From positions 32,999,255 to 33,063,254 of the forward strand of contig NC_135377.1 of assembly GCF_049243985.1 (NCBI RefSeq): DNA of 64,000 bases. The letters run 5' to 3'. Both the position numbers and the translations under genes were made by a program. Source of the DNA: Paroedura picta. Its lineage: Eukaryota; Chordata; Lepidosauria; Squamata; Gekkonidae. Position 1 is the stretch's first letter; each line of letters opens with the position of its first letter. Of the stretch, positions 13,501-21,684 are shown in pieces. Under the pieces are notes generated by a model. It ran no database searches and was not told the DNA's origin. It saw only the letters and a program-made list of their open reading frames with translations.

Positions 13501-14750
13501 AGGGCCTAATACCATGGTGTCCACCTTCCAGAGCAGCCATTTTCTCCAGGGCAATGGGTCTGTGTAGTATGGAGATCGCTTCTAATCCCAGAACTTCAGG
13601 TCCCACCTGGAGTCTGGAAACTCTACACACAGGTACTACAGAGAACCCATATAGTGAAAGGAAGAAGGAGAGTTGGCTTTTATATGCCACTTTTCTCTAC
13701 CAAAAGGAATCTCCAAGTGGCTTACAATCTCCTTCCCTTTCCTCTCCCCACAACAGACACCCTGTGAGGCTGAGAGAGCCTTGATATTTCTGCTCTGTCA
13801 GAACACCTTTATCAGTGCTGTGGCGAGCCCAAGGTCACCCAGCTGGTTGCATGTGGAGGAGCGCGGAATCAAACTGGCTCACCAGATTAGAAGTCCACAC
13901 TCCTAACCTCTGGCTAAGGAAGGCTAAGAGTCAACCTACAAACGACAGCAGGTATGGTGTAACTGCCAACACCATTTAAGAAGCATTTGTAGTTTTAAAA
14001 AAATTACAGCAAGGCTCTGATCCAGGTCAGTTGTTCAGTGGCTCCACGTGAAATGTTTTAAAGTATGCATCTCCAGTTCTGTCTGTTGTGTCAGTTAATT
14101 ACATTTCTCTTTACAAAAACAAACAAAAACATAAAAAACTTTCCTAAGAAAACTGAGGGCCAGAAACAGACAAAAAGAAAATAGAAAAAAGTAGAAAGGC
14201 TACAGTTTGTACAGTTCCATAAATTTGCATCAGGAATTCTGCATACATATTGATCATATACCTTAGAGTTTGAAGCTCCAAATATGGCATTTCTGTTAAT
14301 ACACATGTTTTTTTACTCACAAAAGCTTTCTTTAAATTCAACTTAGCCAACCAACCTTCCTGCAAGCTCCAAAGTCCATTTCTGAGCTCTCCGAACACCC
14401 ATTTGCTGGCTGTTTCTTACAGCAACAAGGAAAATGAAAATGGGCAGGCTAGTAGGCAACCTGCTGGCAGCGGACAAGAACCTGGTGGCCACATTTTGTT
14501 CCCAGACATTAAGATCTGCAGATTTATCAAGACTTCTTCCTTGTAACAAATCATTGCTATGATTTGTTGTGTCTTAAAAAGTTTCTCAACCTGGCAACAC
14601 TCTGTGTGGGGACACAATGGTTTTGCTGGAGCCCACCCAGCTGATTCATTACAACCAGATAACAGAGCAAATTCCAGAAGGAGCAAATACTCACGATGCA
14701 CGGTGCAGCTGTTTCAGCAAATAAGCCACCCTCTCTCTCCCTCCTGCCAT
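1480..14750 (-). CDS. ADHFE1: ADHFE1, 5' part of gene (coding exons 1-7 of a longer gene)
   Basis: Iron-type alcohol dehydrogenase family member 1. It is known as the mitochondrial hydroxyacid-oxoacid transhydrogenase, which oxidises 4-hydroxybutyrate to succinic semialdehyde while reducing 2-oxoglutarate to 2-hydroxyglutarate. Seven coding exons are visible on the minus strand. Each is bounded by AG/GT and all join in phase, giving 207 complete codons that follow the human protein (about 467 residues) closely. The N terminus is basic, as expected for mitochondrial import. The dinucleotide-binding GGGS lies at about residues 136-139 and the [11 protein letters not shown] motif at about 183-193. 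The C-terminal half with the metal-binding histidines lies beyond the left edge. RRS1 lies just upstream on the same strand, as in human. Introns are about 3.1, 4.7, 0.9, 1.3, 2.0 and 0.7 kb and are loaded with transposons. Identity is very secure; exon edges come from splice consensus and phase. Confidence 0.96.
1749..1969 (+). mobile_element. tRNA-derived SINE (ACA-like), A/T-rich tail
   Basis: It has a tRNA-like head with CCAGTATGGTGTAGGGGTTA (A-box region) and GGTTCAAATTCCC (B box), a GGGCCA...CCTAACCTACT body and an AAATTAAATAAAAT tail. Intron 6-7 region of ADHFE1. Confidence 0.7.
2240..2436 (-). CDS. ADHFE1: ADHFE1 coding exon 6
   Basis: A 197-nt exon that reads [20 protein letters not shown] and continues through the [10 protein letters not shown] dinucleotide-binding segment to [10 protein letters not shown] and LKPLIA. 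The acceptor follows TTTTCTTTCCAAG and the donor is GTAAAC. The glycine triplet and following serine of the iron-ADH NAD-binding motif are intact. Confidence 0.97.
2768..2834 (+). mobile_element. CR1 LINE 3' end fragment
   Basis: Diagnostic end: CCTGCGTTGAGCAGGGGGTT, GGACTAGATGGCC, then CAACTATGATTCTATGAT. It lies in ADHFE1 intron 5. Confidence 0.85.
3362..3622 (-). mobile_element. tRNA-derived SINE with Bov-B-like tail (family A), internally deleted
   Basis: The minus-strand head is TGGCGCAGAGTGGTAAGGCA with B-box GAGTTCGATCCC, ending in CAGGGGATACC and repeated TTTACC. Compared with the copies at 33055 and 39261 it lacks the segment holding GAAAACGC...GGGTCAG. Confidence 0.85.
3776..3905. 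repeat. Interspersed repeat ending, fold-back arrangement
   Basis: AGATTCAAGTTCAGTAGCAC (3780-3799) is nearly repeated in inverse at 3858-3881 (GTGCTACTGGACTTGAATCT). The GTTGGTCTCTAAGGTGCTAC unit is the end of a common reptile repeat, also seen at 29480, 59520 and 61580. Class not assigned. Confidence 0.55.
4394..4548 (-). CDS. ADHFE1: ADHFE1 coding exon 5
   Basis: A 155-nt exon of 51 codons plus two bases. It includes [11 protein letters not shown] and [10 protein letters not shown], near-identical to human. The acceptor is TTTTCACTAG. The donor is GTATTT, the weakest in the gene but the only one in phase with exon 6. It belongs to the N-terminal nucleotide-binding domain. Confidence 0.96.
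4823..5156. mobile_element. CpG-dense 334-bp MITE, PIF/Harbinger-like ends
   Basis: The terminal inverted repeats read GACCCATTATGCACGG at the left and GGCCCATTATGCACGG (complement) at the right. They are flanked by the 3-bp direct repeat ATA (4820-4822, 5157-5159). The interior is very CpG-rich, unlike the surrounding intron 4 of ADHFE1. A 3-bp duplication and a G-rich terminus suggest PIF/Harbinger; with no transposase present, the class is inferred. Confidence 0.8.
5850..5903 (-). CDS. ADHFE1: ADHFE1 coding exon 4
   Basis: A 54-nt phase 0-0 exon reading [18 protein letters not shown], against human MAVSNIRYGAAVTKEVGM. The acceptor is TTTGTAG and the donor is GTAAGC. Confidence 0.96.
6132..6589. 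mobile_element. CpG-dense 458-bp non-autonomous hAT element
   Basis: Starts CAGTGGTCCCCAACC and ends GGTTGCGGATCGCTA, with imperfect inverted ends. A perfect 8-bp target duplication TTTTAAAG flanks it (6124-6131, 6590-6597). Inside is a perfect 26-bp inverted repeat (6417-6442 and 6472-6497), each arm holding CGCGCATGCGCG. It lies in ADHFE1 intron 3. Confidence 0.9.
6781..6824 (-). CDS. ADHFE1: ADHFE1 coding exon 3
   Basis: A 44-nt exon with acceptor TTTTCTAG and donor GTAAGC. It reads [15 protein letters not shown]; the second half matches human GKTTDYAFE, while the first half is diverged, as expected for the linker after the targeting peptide. It ends in phase 0. A CpG-rich hAT element ends 191 bp from its 3' edge, inside intron 3. 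Confidence 0.94.
7222..7529 (+). mobile_element. Sauria-type SINE
   Basis: Head GCCAGCTTGGTGTAGTGGTT, B box GGTTTGATTCC, body CAGGGTGTCTGTTGTGGGGA, and GCCGCTTTGAGACTCC leading to CATATAAGAACCAACTCTTC and a TTC-rich tail. Complete head to tail, in ADHFE1 intron 2. Confidence 0.92.
8072..8275 (+). mobile_element. Palindrome-ended MITE, GTTGCCAG family (diverged copy)
   Basis: Matches the family seen at 13445, 34684, 37632, 40445 and 41090: GCCAGATCCAGG start, GGAACTGATCTTTGTAGTCC middle, and CCTGGAGGTAGGCATCC end. Full copies begin and end with inverted GGGTTGCCAGC-type sequence, so a non-autonomous DNA transposon is likely; superfamily unknown. Confidence 0.65.
9357..10416 (+). mobile_element. 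GTTGCCAG-family MITE split by a second MITE
   Basis: The left part (9357-9484: GGGGATGGAGCCTGGGATGG, ending TTCTAATTCCCA) and the right part (10371-10416: GTTCTCCTTGGCCCATCTGG, AGGTTAGCAATCCTAG) are the two sides of one copy. They are separated by the CpG-rich element at 9485-10370, so the CpG-rich element is the younger. Confidence 0.75.
9485..10370 (+). mobile_element. CpG-rich 886-bp MITE, family Z, copy 1 (full length)
   Basis: The ends are GGGGCTTTTTGCACGG and, in complement, GGGGCCTTTACGCACCG. Internally it has a perfect hairpin GCAACGAATCT-ACCC-AGATTCGTTGC near 10064-10089. It also has the promoter-like motifs CCATTGGCTG, GGGGCGGGAC and ACCGGAAGC. The second full copy, in inverse orientation, is at 56850-57713. 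No long open frame, so non-autonomous. In ADHFE1 intron 2. Confidence 0.85.
10931..11265 (+). mobile_element. CpG-rich MITE family Z, copy 2 (right part only)
   Basis: Begins ATTAGGCAGCTGGATGGGTC and follows copy 1 from about 10034 to its right end GGTGCGTAAAGGCCC, with few differences. The left half of the element is absent. It shares CAATAGCGCTTCC with the copy at 56850 where copy 1 differs, so it is not simply a duplicate of copy 1. Confidence 0.85.
11575..11612 (-). CDS. ADHFE1: ADHFE1 coding exon 2
   Basis: A 38-nt exon between a pyrimidine-rich AG acceptor and a GTAAGA donor. Joined to exon 1 it reads [13 protein letters not shown], against human ACQCPTHSHTYSQ. It leaves one base for the next codon. 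Confidence 0.95.
11755..11786. repeat. Short tandem array, 12-bp unit
   Basis: Three successive units of GTACACTTTAA(G) in ADHFE1 intron 1, just left of the exon 2 acceptor side. Confidence 0.9.
12190..12960 (+). mobile_element. L2-like LINE fragment (RT to 3' part), decayed
   Basis: Translates in pieces to [24 protein letters not shown] (the YxDD box with Y-T-D-D), then [20 protein letters not shown] and [19 protein letters not shown]. Same family as 24075 and 38290. Frameshifted and internally deleted. Confidence 0.85.
13445..13625 (+). mobile_element. GTTGCCAG-family MITE copy
   Basis: GTGGAGCCTGGGGAAGGCAG, GAGGGATCTCAGCAGGGC, AGCAGCCATTTTCTCCAGGG, GGTCCCACCTGGAG. ADHFE1 intron 1. Confidence 0.75.
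13655..13912 (-). mobile_element. Sauria-type SINE
   Basis: In inverse: GGCTTTTATATGCCACTTTT, CCAAAAGGAATCTCCAAGTG, CAACAGACACCCTGTGAGGC, then CACACTCCTAACC of the head. The first bases of the head are missing. Confidence 0.9.
14695..14750 (-). CDS. ADHFE1: ADHFE1 coding exon 1
   Basis: Encodes [18 protein letters not shown] plus two bases of the next codon. It matches the human start MAAAARARVAYLLRQL. The donor is GTGAGT (14689-14694). The ATG at 14750 has G at -3 and +4. The frame stays open for about 50 codons upstream, so a longer start at 14900 is formally possible, but the human alignment supports 14750. The arginine/lysine-rich, acid-poor sequence fits a mitochondrial targeting peptide. 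Confidence 0.93.
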
Positions 14751-14950
14751 TGCAGCAGCTGCTTGGGACAGCACAGCATGATGGGAAAGCAAACTCAGGG
14801 CCAAGAGCTGCAAGTAGTAAACAGAGGAGGAACCAGGAAAGCAGTTGTTCTTTCCATAGTCCCAGATCTTTCGGCAAGTTAGTTCATTGCAGCTTTTCAC
14901 TGCTCAGGGTTAATTGCTTAATGCAACAAGTTTTCAAGACTAGGCAGATT

Positions 14951-16002
14951 TTGTAACTGGTTAATTCAGACTGTCAATAACTTCTATCATGTCAAGGTTT
15001 AAAAGTTTATTCCTTAACTGTTGATATGGAGATGTAAAAAGTTATAATCCTCAACATGGCCTATTTGCTGTACAAAGTCAGAAGCTTCTTTAGCATTTTT
15101 GAACATTTGCACAAACATGGCATATTTAAGATGTTTCGAAATGCTGTACCATCTTTTATTGCTATGGTCATGACTTAATGGACACTCTTCCTTTGAGGAA
15201 AAGCTAAAAGACAGCTCAATTTATTCCTGCCCACAGATTTACTTATGGAAAAGCTGAACACTGAACAATAGTCCTTTCCTTCTTGTTCAGCACTTCTCTA
15301 TGAAAATCAAAATATGATTGCTGGGGATGGAGTGACTACAATACAGAATATACTTTGGATAAGACACTGACAGTTTCCACTCTAATGTGTGGTCAGAATG
15401 AATTTAGGCTTTGTCTTAAGTTCCTGCATGAAATTTTTTTAAAAGCACATCAACAGCAATAACTTTGGGTCTGGATATTGAATAGGGGCATGACACTGGA
15501 TTGGGGGTTGACCCCACTGTACAGAGGAAAGAGCAGGTAGAGAGAATAGCTGAAGAAAAGATGATTGGGCAAGAGGATGAGGAGAATAAAATTCCCTCTC
15601 CCTTTTCTATTTTAGAGAACAGATTTGCCTTGTTTGAATTGTAAGTTCATCATTAGATCCTGTGAGAAATTAGCAGAAATAACACAAACAACATTAGAAG
15701 AAAATGCAGTGTTTTCTAGGCAAGAGATTAACAAAGGTAGCCAGAGCTAACTCTGCCTAGCCTCCAAGATGAATGGAAATCCCCGTTTAATGGAAATAGA
15801 GTTGGCAATTGTTTACAACATTTCTGTAATTAAAATCTAAAACCGGAGCCTGTTTCCTTCAGTCTTCCCATTTCCCCCCTTCATTAGTGCTTCGTGAAAA
15901 AAACCCATCAACCACTAGAAAAGTGGTGGTGAAACAGAGGGAGTTGCCATGATCTGTCTCTGCAAAGTGAGCCTGCTAAGTTTCTAGTCTATAATTGGGA
16001 TA
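14951..16002. other. Unannotated stretch upstream of ADHFE1
   Basis: AT-rich plain sequence between the ADHFE1 first exon and the hAT hairpin element. I see no open frame of note and no repeat that I recognise. It should hold the ADHFE1 5'UTR start and proximal promoter at its left edge, but no TATA box or clear CpG island is visible. Confidence 0.5.
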
Positions 16003-16010
16003 GGTTAGGC

Positions 16011-16124
16011 CAGGGGTAGTCAAACTGCGGCCCTCCAGATGTCCATGGACTACAATTCGCTGGCAGGGGCTCCTGGGAATTGTAGTCCATGGTCATCTGG
16101 AGGGCTGCAGTTTGACTACCCCTG
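16011..16124. mobile_element. 114-bp palindromic hAT MITE with perfect 8-bp TSD
   Basis: CAGGGGTAGTCAAACTGC at one end and its near-exact inverse GCAGTTTGACTACCCCTG at the other. The whole element folds back. The target duplication GGTTAGGC occurs at 16003-16010 and 16125-16132. Each arm carries GGACTACAATTC (and complement), a ZNF143-like core. It lies between RRS1 and ADHFE1. Confidence 0.95.
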
Positions 16125-16499
16125 GGTTAGGCCATCTAGAAAGGTATCTTCACAAGCAAATGAACTAGGTTTCCTTTTGTTTTGTGAAAAGAAAGGAACA
16201 CTAGGAATTAAGACTGTGACAATGTGTCACACTATTGTGTTATAACAATTCAGATCAGATGTATTAAAAAAACACTTGTAGTGCAGAGCAAAATAGTGTG
16301 GGGATGCAGCTGAGTTAAGAAAAGTACAGGCAAAACTGTGTGACTTTGTATTCCCAGCACCAATAAGAGCTACTTGCTATGCTAAAGCAATCCAAGTGAA
16401 ATAGGACATATTTGACAATATTCTTCAGCATATCCCTGGGGCACCAACTATGGCCATCAGTCAGACATTGATTGGTCGTCTCACCAGTTAGGGTAACCT

Positions 16500-16573
16500 G
16501 TCTGGTGCTAATCAAGCCCAATTCTTCAGATGAGAAGCTGCTGCTCTTAACCACTACACCAAACTGGCTCTAA
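16500..16573 (-). mobile_element. tRNA-SINE head fragment
   Basis: In inverse: CCAGTTTGGTGTAGTGGTTA, AGAGCAGCAGCTTCTCATCT. Head only. Confidence 0.7.
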
Positions 16574-16880
16574 TTAGGAAATTATTTGTAAACCATTCGA
16601 TTTAAGAGATACTTTATTGTGCCCTTTTAGTTCAAGCATAGAAGATATCACCCTGAGCTGAATTTGGTTTTAATTGTTTTTAAGCTGCTGTATGCCCCCA
16701 AGGCTGAGAGAAGTGGTCCTAGTTATCCTAATTATAAATAGATAAGCCAAAACACAGATTCATGAAAACCAGTTGCTCTGATACTCCTGCATCTTGTTGC
16801 AATCTACAGGCAATACAACATCTTCAGAGTACTTTTACTTCAGATTAAAACCAAACAAATATTAAGGTAGTATGTTTCTT

Positions 16881-16886
16881 TTTATT
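16881..16886 (-). terminator. Candidate RRS1 polyadenylation signal
   Basis: AATAAA on the minus strand, about 450 bp past the RRS1 stop codon. A second AATAAA lies at 16613-16618. The choice is inferred from proximity only. Confidence 0.45.
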
Positions 16887-17332
16887 ATAATATATATATA
16901 AAAGAGACTTTCAAATATTTCAACTTTATGCCCCTTGCAGTGATTCCCCTTCTTTGGATGCAATCCAAATCACAGTAAAACTTCAAAAAAAATGTAGCTG
17001 AACTGGAGTTCCATTAACCTTTTTGATAGCATGAATGACCGATTTTATGCTAGCACTGGTACCTGAGCATTGTGTCAGTGCTTGAGTCCTAGAAGAGCAT
17101 AGCCCTCCTTGTGAGGCAATGAGCATCCCTTCCAAAATCATCAGTTATGGACATTACTGGGGCTGAGATTTTTGGGGGGGCAAGATCCTCTTCCCTTGTC
17201 ACCAAGTCCCAGGATGCCTGTCTCTGAGGGGGCACAGCCACGGTCCACCGAGAGGGGAAAGCTGCCGCAGACTATTACCGGGGCCCCTGCAGTTCCCCCC
17301 CTGTCCAAGGCCGAAATGCGGGGCGGGACGGC

Positions 17333-18406
17333 TCATGTCTTTTTCCTCTTGCCGCCAACGCGTGCCGGCCCCCTCTGGCTCCCTCTCCGGGCGGCTCCGG
17401 GCCCGCTCCTCTTGCCCTTGGCGCCGCCGGGCCTCTGTTGCTGCCGCCGGCCCCTCTTGCCGCGCTGGCCTCGCTTCTTGCCCTTGGCGGCGGCGGCAGC
17501 GGCCTCGGCGTCCTCCTGGCGGAGCTGCTTGTTGACGGCGCGGGGGAGGTCCAGCGGCGGCTTGTGGGCGCTCAGGCTGCGGACCAGCTCCAGCTGCCGC
17601 CGCCTCTCCCCGTCCAAGTCTCCCAACACCGGAGCGAAGCGGCGCTTCTTGCCCGCGCCGGGGCTCTTGGCGGCGGGCGGCTCCTTAGGCAGGCGAGGCT
17701 GGAAGCGGCCCCGGGAGGCGGTGGCGAGGCGGGCGGCGGCGGCGGCGCGGCCCAGCTCGGCGCGGTCCTGGTGGCCGGTGGGGTGCAGCTGCGGGGCGGC
17801 TCCGCGGTGCTGGCGCGCCAGGTTGCGCAGGCGGTTGAGCTCGTTGCGCGCCACCCGCTCGCGCTTCTCCTGGCGCCGCTTGGCGAACTGGTCTGCCTGC
17901 GGGTCGGCGCCGTCGGGCACCTCCAGGGCCCAGTCGCGCTTCGGGTCGGTCCCGGCGCGGCGGTAGCCCCAGCGGCGGCGCCACTCCTTGGCCGCCTCGT
18001 CCCAGACCAGCGTGCCGCGCTTCTTGCGCGTCGGGCGGATCCCCTTGAGGCGGGCGAACTGCTCCCAGCGCGTGAGTGGCCGGGGCCTGGGCAGCGGCTT
18101 CTCCCGGGGCAGGCGGGTCGACGGCTCGGGCAGCTTGACCACCACCGGCCCCGCCCCGCCCTCGGCCCGCTCCGAAGGCAGCGCCCACAGCTGGGCCACC
18201 AGCAGCTGCGTGTTGTCGCGGGCCAGGGCGCGCAGCGAGTCCTCCCGAGCCGCCACGGCGCGCGCTACCGGGTTCCGGTCCACCGCCAGCAGGTGGGCCG
18301 CATCGAACTCCAGCTCCAGATCCTTGTGCACCGCCACGCCGCGCAGCGTCTCGGCCTCGCGCTCCTCGGCGCGCGCCAGCAAGGCCTCCACGTACAGGGC
18401 AGCCAT
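17333..18406 (-). CDS. RRS1: RRS1, ribosome biogenesis regulator 1 homolog (complete, single exon)
   Basis: A 357-residue intronless reading frame (human 365). RRS1 is a nucleolar protein that acts with RPF2 to load the 5S RNP (5S rRNA, uL18, uL5) into the pre-60S particle. The N-terminal helix carries ALARDNTQLL (about 60-69). The highly conserved core LPREKPLPRPRPLTRW is at 99-114, then QFARLKGIRP, a WRRRWGY segment near 142-148, and DQFAKRRQEKRERVARNELN at 172-191. The tail from about 307 is lysine/arginine/glycine-rich like the human GKRKGG repeats, though more arginine- and alanine-rich. The ATG at 18406 has a good Kozak context (G at -3 and +4) and aligns with the human start; the open frame extends 13 codons further but only to a GTG. 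The gene is very CpG-rich against AT-rich surroundings. ADHFE1 lies 2.6 kb downstream. Confidence 0.97.
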   Translation of the reverse strand: MAALYVEALLARAEEREAETLRGVAVHKDLELEFDAAHLLAVDRNPVARAVAAREDSLRALARDNTQLLVAQLWALPSERAEGGAGPVVVKLPEPSTRLPREKPLPRPRPLTRWEQFARLKGIRPTRKKRGTLVWDEAAKEWRRRWGYRRAGTDPKRDWALEVPDGADPQADQFAKRRQEKRERVARNELNRLRNLARQHRGAAPQLHPTGHQDRAELGRAAAAARLATASRGRFQPRLPKEPPAAKSPGAGKKRRFAPVLGDLDGERRRQLELVRSLSAHKPPLDLPRAVNKQLRQEDAEAAAAAAKGKKRGQRGKRGRRQQQRPGGAKGKRSGPGAARRGSQRGPARVGGKRKKT

Positions 18407-18905
18407 GGCCGGCCCTACTTCGCTCGCCCGGTCGCTCTCCCCCACGTGGAGTATGGTCTAGCACGCCGAAGGGTCCGAGGGATCGCTTCCGGGCTGGACA
18501 CCGCCGGCTTCATGCGCCCTCGTGGTCTTCCTGCCACTTCCGGGAGAACATGGGCTTGACTTGCCGTTCTGCCTTCAAAAGTCATAGAGTTTTCACCGTA
18601 GAGCTGGAAGCGGCAGCGCGAAAGCTCTGTGTTGCCGCCAGTGGAGGTTTCCAGTTTTGCAGCGAGCTGGGTGTTTCCCATGAGAAACATTATTTTGTAC
18701 AGGGAGAACACATAACGGGAGTCTGCGCTCGTTTCAGTGCGTGCTGACTCACAAAAGCTGCTGCGGGGATATTCATTACTTTGATCTTGCGGGCACCGCC
18801 TGACTACTATTGTACACGCAGCCACAGACTGACCCGGCCACCCACCTGGGATTCCAGCAGTGGATAGGCTCCGACAAGTAATTATGACGCTGCGAATGCA
18901 GCGGT

Positions 18906-18925
18906 GATTGTTGGGGGATGTAGTC
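18906..18925 (-). promoter_or_regulatory. ZNF143/STAF-like site, distal RRS1 promoter (copy 1)
   Basis: On the minus strand this reads GACTACATCCCCCAACAATC, resembling the known ZNF143 consensus ACTACAATTCCCAGCATGC in its ACTACA and CCCA blocks. It is weaker than the neighbouring site and lies about 500 bp upstream of the RRS1 ATG at the edge of the CpG island. Confidence 0.55.
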
Positions 18926-18969
18926 TTTTGGGCCTCGGGAAGGCAACGGAGTAAAAGTTTGGGCGTCCT

Positions 18970-18990
18970 GCATGATGGGATTTGTAGTCC
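18970..18990 (-). promoter_or_regulatory. ZNF143/STAF-like site, distal RRS1 promoter (copy 2)
   Basis: On the minus strand, GGACTACAAATCCCATCATG (18971-18990) followed by C. This is a near-perfect fit to the ZNF143 consensus ACTACAATTCCCAGCATGC. ZNF143 sites usually sit close to active, often divergent, start sites, so this may mark a second or divergent start upstream of RRS1 (inference). Confidence 0.68.
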
Positions 18991-20453
18991 CTATAACCCA
19001 ACCAACTGAGAGAGAGGCGATAACTTAAGCAATAATGGAAGTGCTGGCCTCAAACGGGTATGAAGTGCCGTTTATTCAGCGTAGCTAGATGGTGCTGCTG
19101 CGTTAGGTCAGTGAATTAACGCCGTAGTTGACTCTTAGGAGAGAAAGGAACTTTGAGTGTGCTTGAATCGGAAGTTTGCGCTGTCAAAATGTTCACAAAC
19201 TTCCCATATATAACTGCTTGGAAGTTTATACGGCAGCACCGATATACGCCGCTATTAGGCAATAATAAATATATATAATATGCATATAGCATAGTTCCCA
19301 AAGAAAATGAAGTCTTCGTTTTAGTGTGCTTTTCAGCTCGGACCTGTTTGTAGAATGTTGTAAATTACTAGCAGATAGTGTTACACAACTTAGTATTTTC
19401 TCCATTTCTTTTGAAAGTTTGAAATAAAAGATTGCCAAAACAGGATAGTTTGCCCCACCACACACACACCTTAATTCCAATATCACCTATTCTGGAATAC
19501 GGAAAATATTGCCAGTTAAATTAAACGTGACTTCTTTAATAGACAGTTACAGCTCAGGATCAGTTTTAACACTGTTTTTGAACGTGTTTTCGATTTTTCA
19601 ATTGGGTTTCATTTGTAAAGCAATACCAGTTATTACCACGAGATGGTATTGCATTTTGTCAATGAAATGTTTTATGCACACTTTGTGCAACTGACAGTTT
19701 CAACCAGCACAAAAGGCTTTGAGGCTGCTAGTTCAAAAGAACTGTACTGGAGCTTCTGATAGAATAGGTCAGCAAAAAGGGCTTTTGTGTATTGCGATGC
19801 AGTGCTAAGCACAGTTATAGCTTTCTTAATCCATTAAATTGAAAGTCTTGGCACCAACAGGCAATGGCAAATCACCTATTCAAGTGCCTTAGGTCAAGAA
19901 AACTTCAGTTCCTCTCAAACCACTGAGCATAGATGTAATACGAACACGAGGTGCCACATCCATTACTTCTGCGTCTGAATATGAATACCTTATAAAGGAG
20001 GACTTATGTTGCTGGGTATCCCAGTGGGAGCATTGAAAAGCCTTAGGTTGCTGCACCATGATCTGGAAGATGCCCTGACCTGGATGGGTCAGGCTAACTC
20101 CTTAACTGTGCAGGGATTTGAACGAGTCTTCTCCAGAACTCTAAGCACTACACATGTTGGCTTCATTTAATGGCACTAAACACTAGCCATTCATCAGACA
20201 GCAATCCCCCCCTCAAAGCTGTTATTAGTACGGGGAAAACACAGGTGCAGGAAAGTTACAATTTAAAAAAATTCAAAGAACAAATCAAGAGGTGCTGACA
20301 GAAGCTGGCAAGTACCAATTGTCTTGGTAGACTTTCTTGTGCTATTCCTGTTAGAGATGAAATGATCTTTTGTCCCTTGAACAGCAGGAGCAAAACAGGA
20401 ATTATAGTTTTGGATGACCAAGTGAAAAGTCGGTGTTAGAATTATATATTTGA
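18991..20453. other. Unannotated stretch right of the RRS1 island
   Basis: AT-rich. It holds a short CA run near 19460 and fragments with no clear identity. No coding exon recognised. Any divergent non-coding transcript of RRS1 would start here, but nothing in the sequence proves one. Confidence 0.4.
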
Positions 20454-20870
20454 CTAGCCTCAAAGCCCGTTCCTAAGAACAGGCCTTGAAAGGGTCCACT
20501 CCCCTGGCCACTGGCCAGGCTGCAGCTCACAGCCGGATCAACTGGGGTGGGGTGGGGTGGGCGGGGGCTGGCCAGCTTGTTAGCAGGCCCAGAACAGAAC
20601 TCCTTAGCAGACAGGGACAGAGCTCCTTAGCAGGCAGTCAGCAGGCCGGGAGGCCCTCGTTAGCAGGTCCTCCACCACGACCCTTTGCCCAGGGCCCTCT
20701 CCTCTTACATGCTGCTGGCTCCAGGCACTGAGGCGCGCCTGAGAGCAAAGACGTCCTCTTGGCCTGCTAATTCCAAGGACAGAGGGTGGGAGCTGCAGGT
20801 TGGACAGCTGGACATGTTCCACCCCCCAGGCTGTTTCACAAATATATAGAGGAACCATGGATAAGGGTGT
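20454..20870 (-). mobile_element. Helitron-like non-autonomous element (copy 1)
   Basis: The minus-strand 3' end is the hairpin CCTGTTC-TTAG-GAACGGG followed by CTTTGAGG and CTAG, with a host T next: the standard Helitron terminus. The 5' region matches the copy near 30020 (CTTATCCATGGTTCCTCT, TATTTGTGAAACAGCC). There are GC-rich GGGGTGGGG units inside. The exact 5' end is uncertain. Confidence 0.65.
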
Positions 20871-21684
20871 ACAGTATTTTTCTTTTTCTTAAAAAGTTTG
20901 CATGTTTAAGACAAAGGGGGTTCCTTTTCCCATAAGACTTTTAAAATCATATTGCTCTTCAGGTGTTTTCGATATTCGACCATTGAAGCTGGGAAAGTGG
21001 AAATCTGTATGGAATTCCTTACTCAAGAAGTTTGGCAAGCTTAGTCTTCAACATTCCTCAAGTCTGGTAAAAATAACTCCATTTAATAAATCTGTGGCCT
21101 TTTTTAAAACAATTTTTGGATTGAAGTTTTTCTTCTGTAATTTTATTGTTCTAGGGTTCAAACTATTAATTGTGATAATTAAAAATAAACTATTAATTAT
21201 TGTGCATCACAAAAATCTCTTTTGGCAAATAGTTCCATAGAACAGTGAATGTCCTTGTCTGAACCATAATTAACTGTTTCTTTAATACTGGGTCAGGGAA
21301 AAGGCCCCCATCAGCCAGTCTAAAAAGGCATCTAAAGGATCATGAAGGAATTTCCTTGCTGGAAGTAATTACTGATTTTCCTTTGCTTACCCAGTAAGTC
21401 CATTTCTAGTGAAGCAATGGCATCTCAAGCATGCCGGTCTGTGGACAGAGGGAAGCCTAATGGAAAAGTACTTTAAGTGAGAATTGGATGGGAGGGAGGA
21501 GAAAATAATGACATCTCCCAGAATGAATGATTTGCATGATTGCATTTCCTTTACTTCAATTTACTCAAGCTGTGAAAAACAGCCTTGGCTAGAACTCATT
21601 CTTATGTTTTTGCTGATTAGTCTAATTGGAATGGGAGCAAACTGTGGATATTCAGAAGTCATGGAAGATAATGTTACCCTACAA

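Larger units (their letters stand above)
17280..18930. promoter_or_regulatory. CpG island covering RRS1 coding sequence and 5' flank
   Basis: CpG is dense from about 17.28 kb to about 18.9 kb and falls off sharply on both sides. The 5' flank of RRS1 (18407-18930) has ETS-like CTTCCGG motifs near 18486 and 18537 and no clear TATA box, as usual for a housekeeping promoter. The transcription start cannot be fixed from sequence alone. Confidence 0.8.

Noticed and set aside
14691-14900. Longer ADHFE1 start 50 codons upstream
   Set aside because: The extra residues have no counterpart in human ADHFE1, whereas the frame from 14750 aligns from its first residue.
17172-18559. Long plus-strand open frames (264 and 373 codons) over RRS1
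   Set aside because: They are antisense to the RRS1 coding sequence, arise from its very high GC content, and show no family motif.
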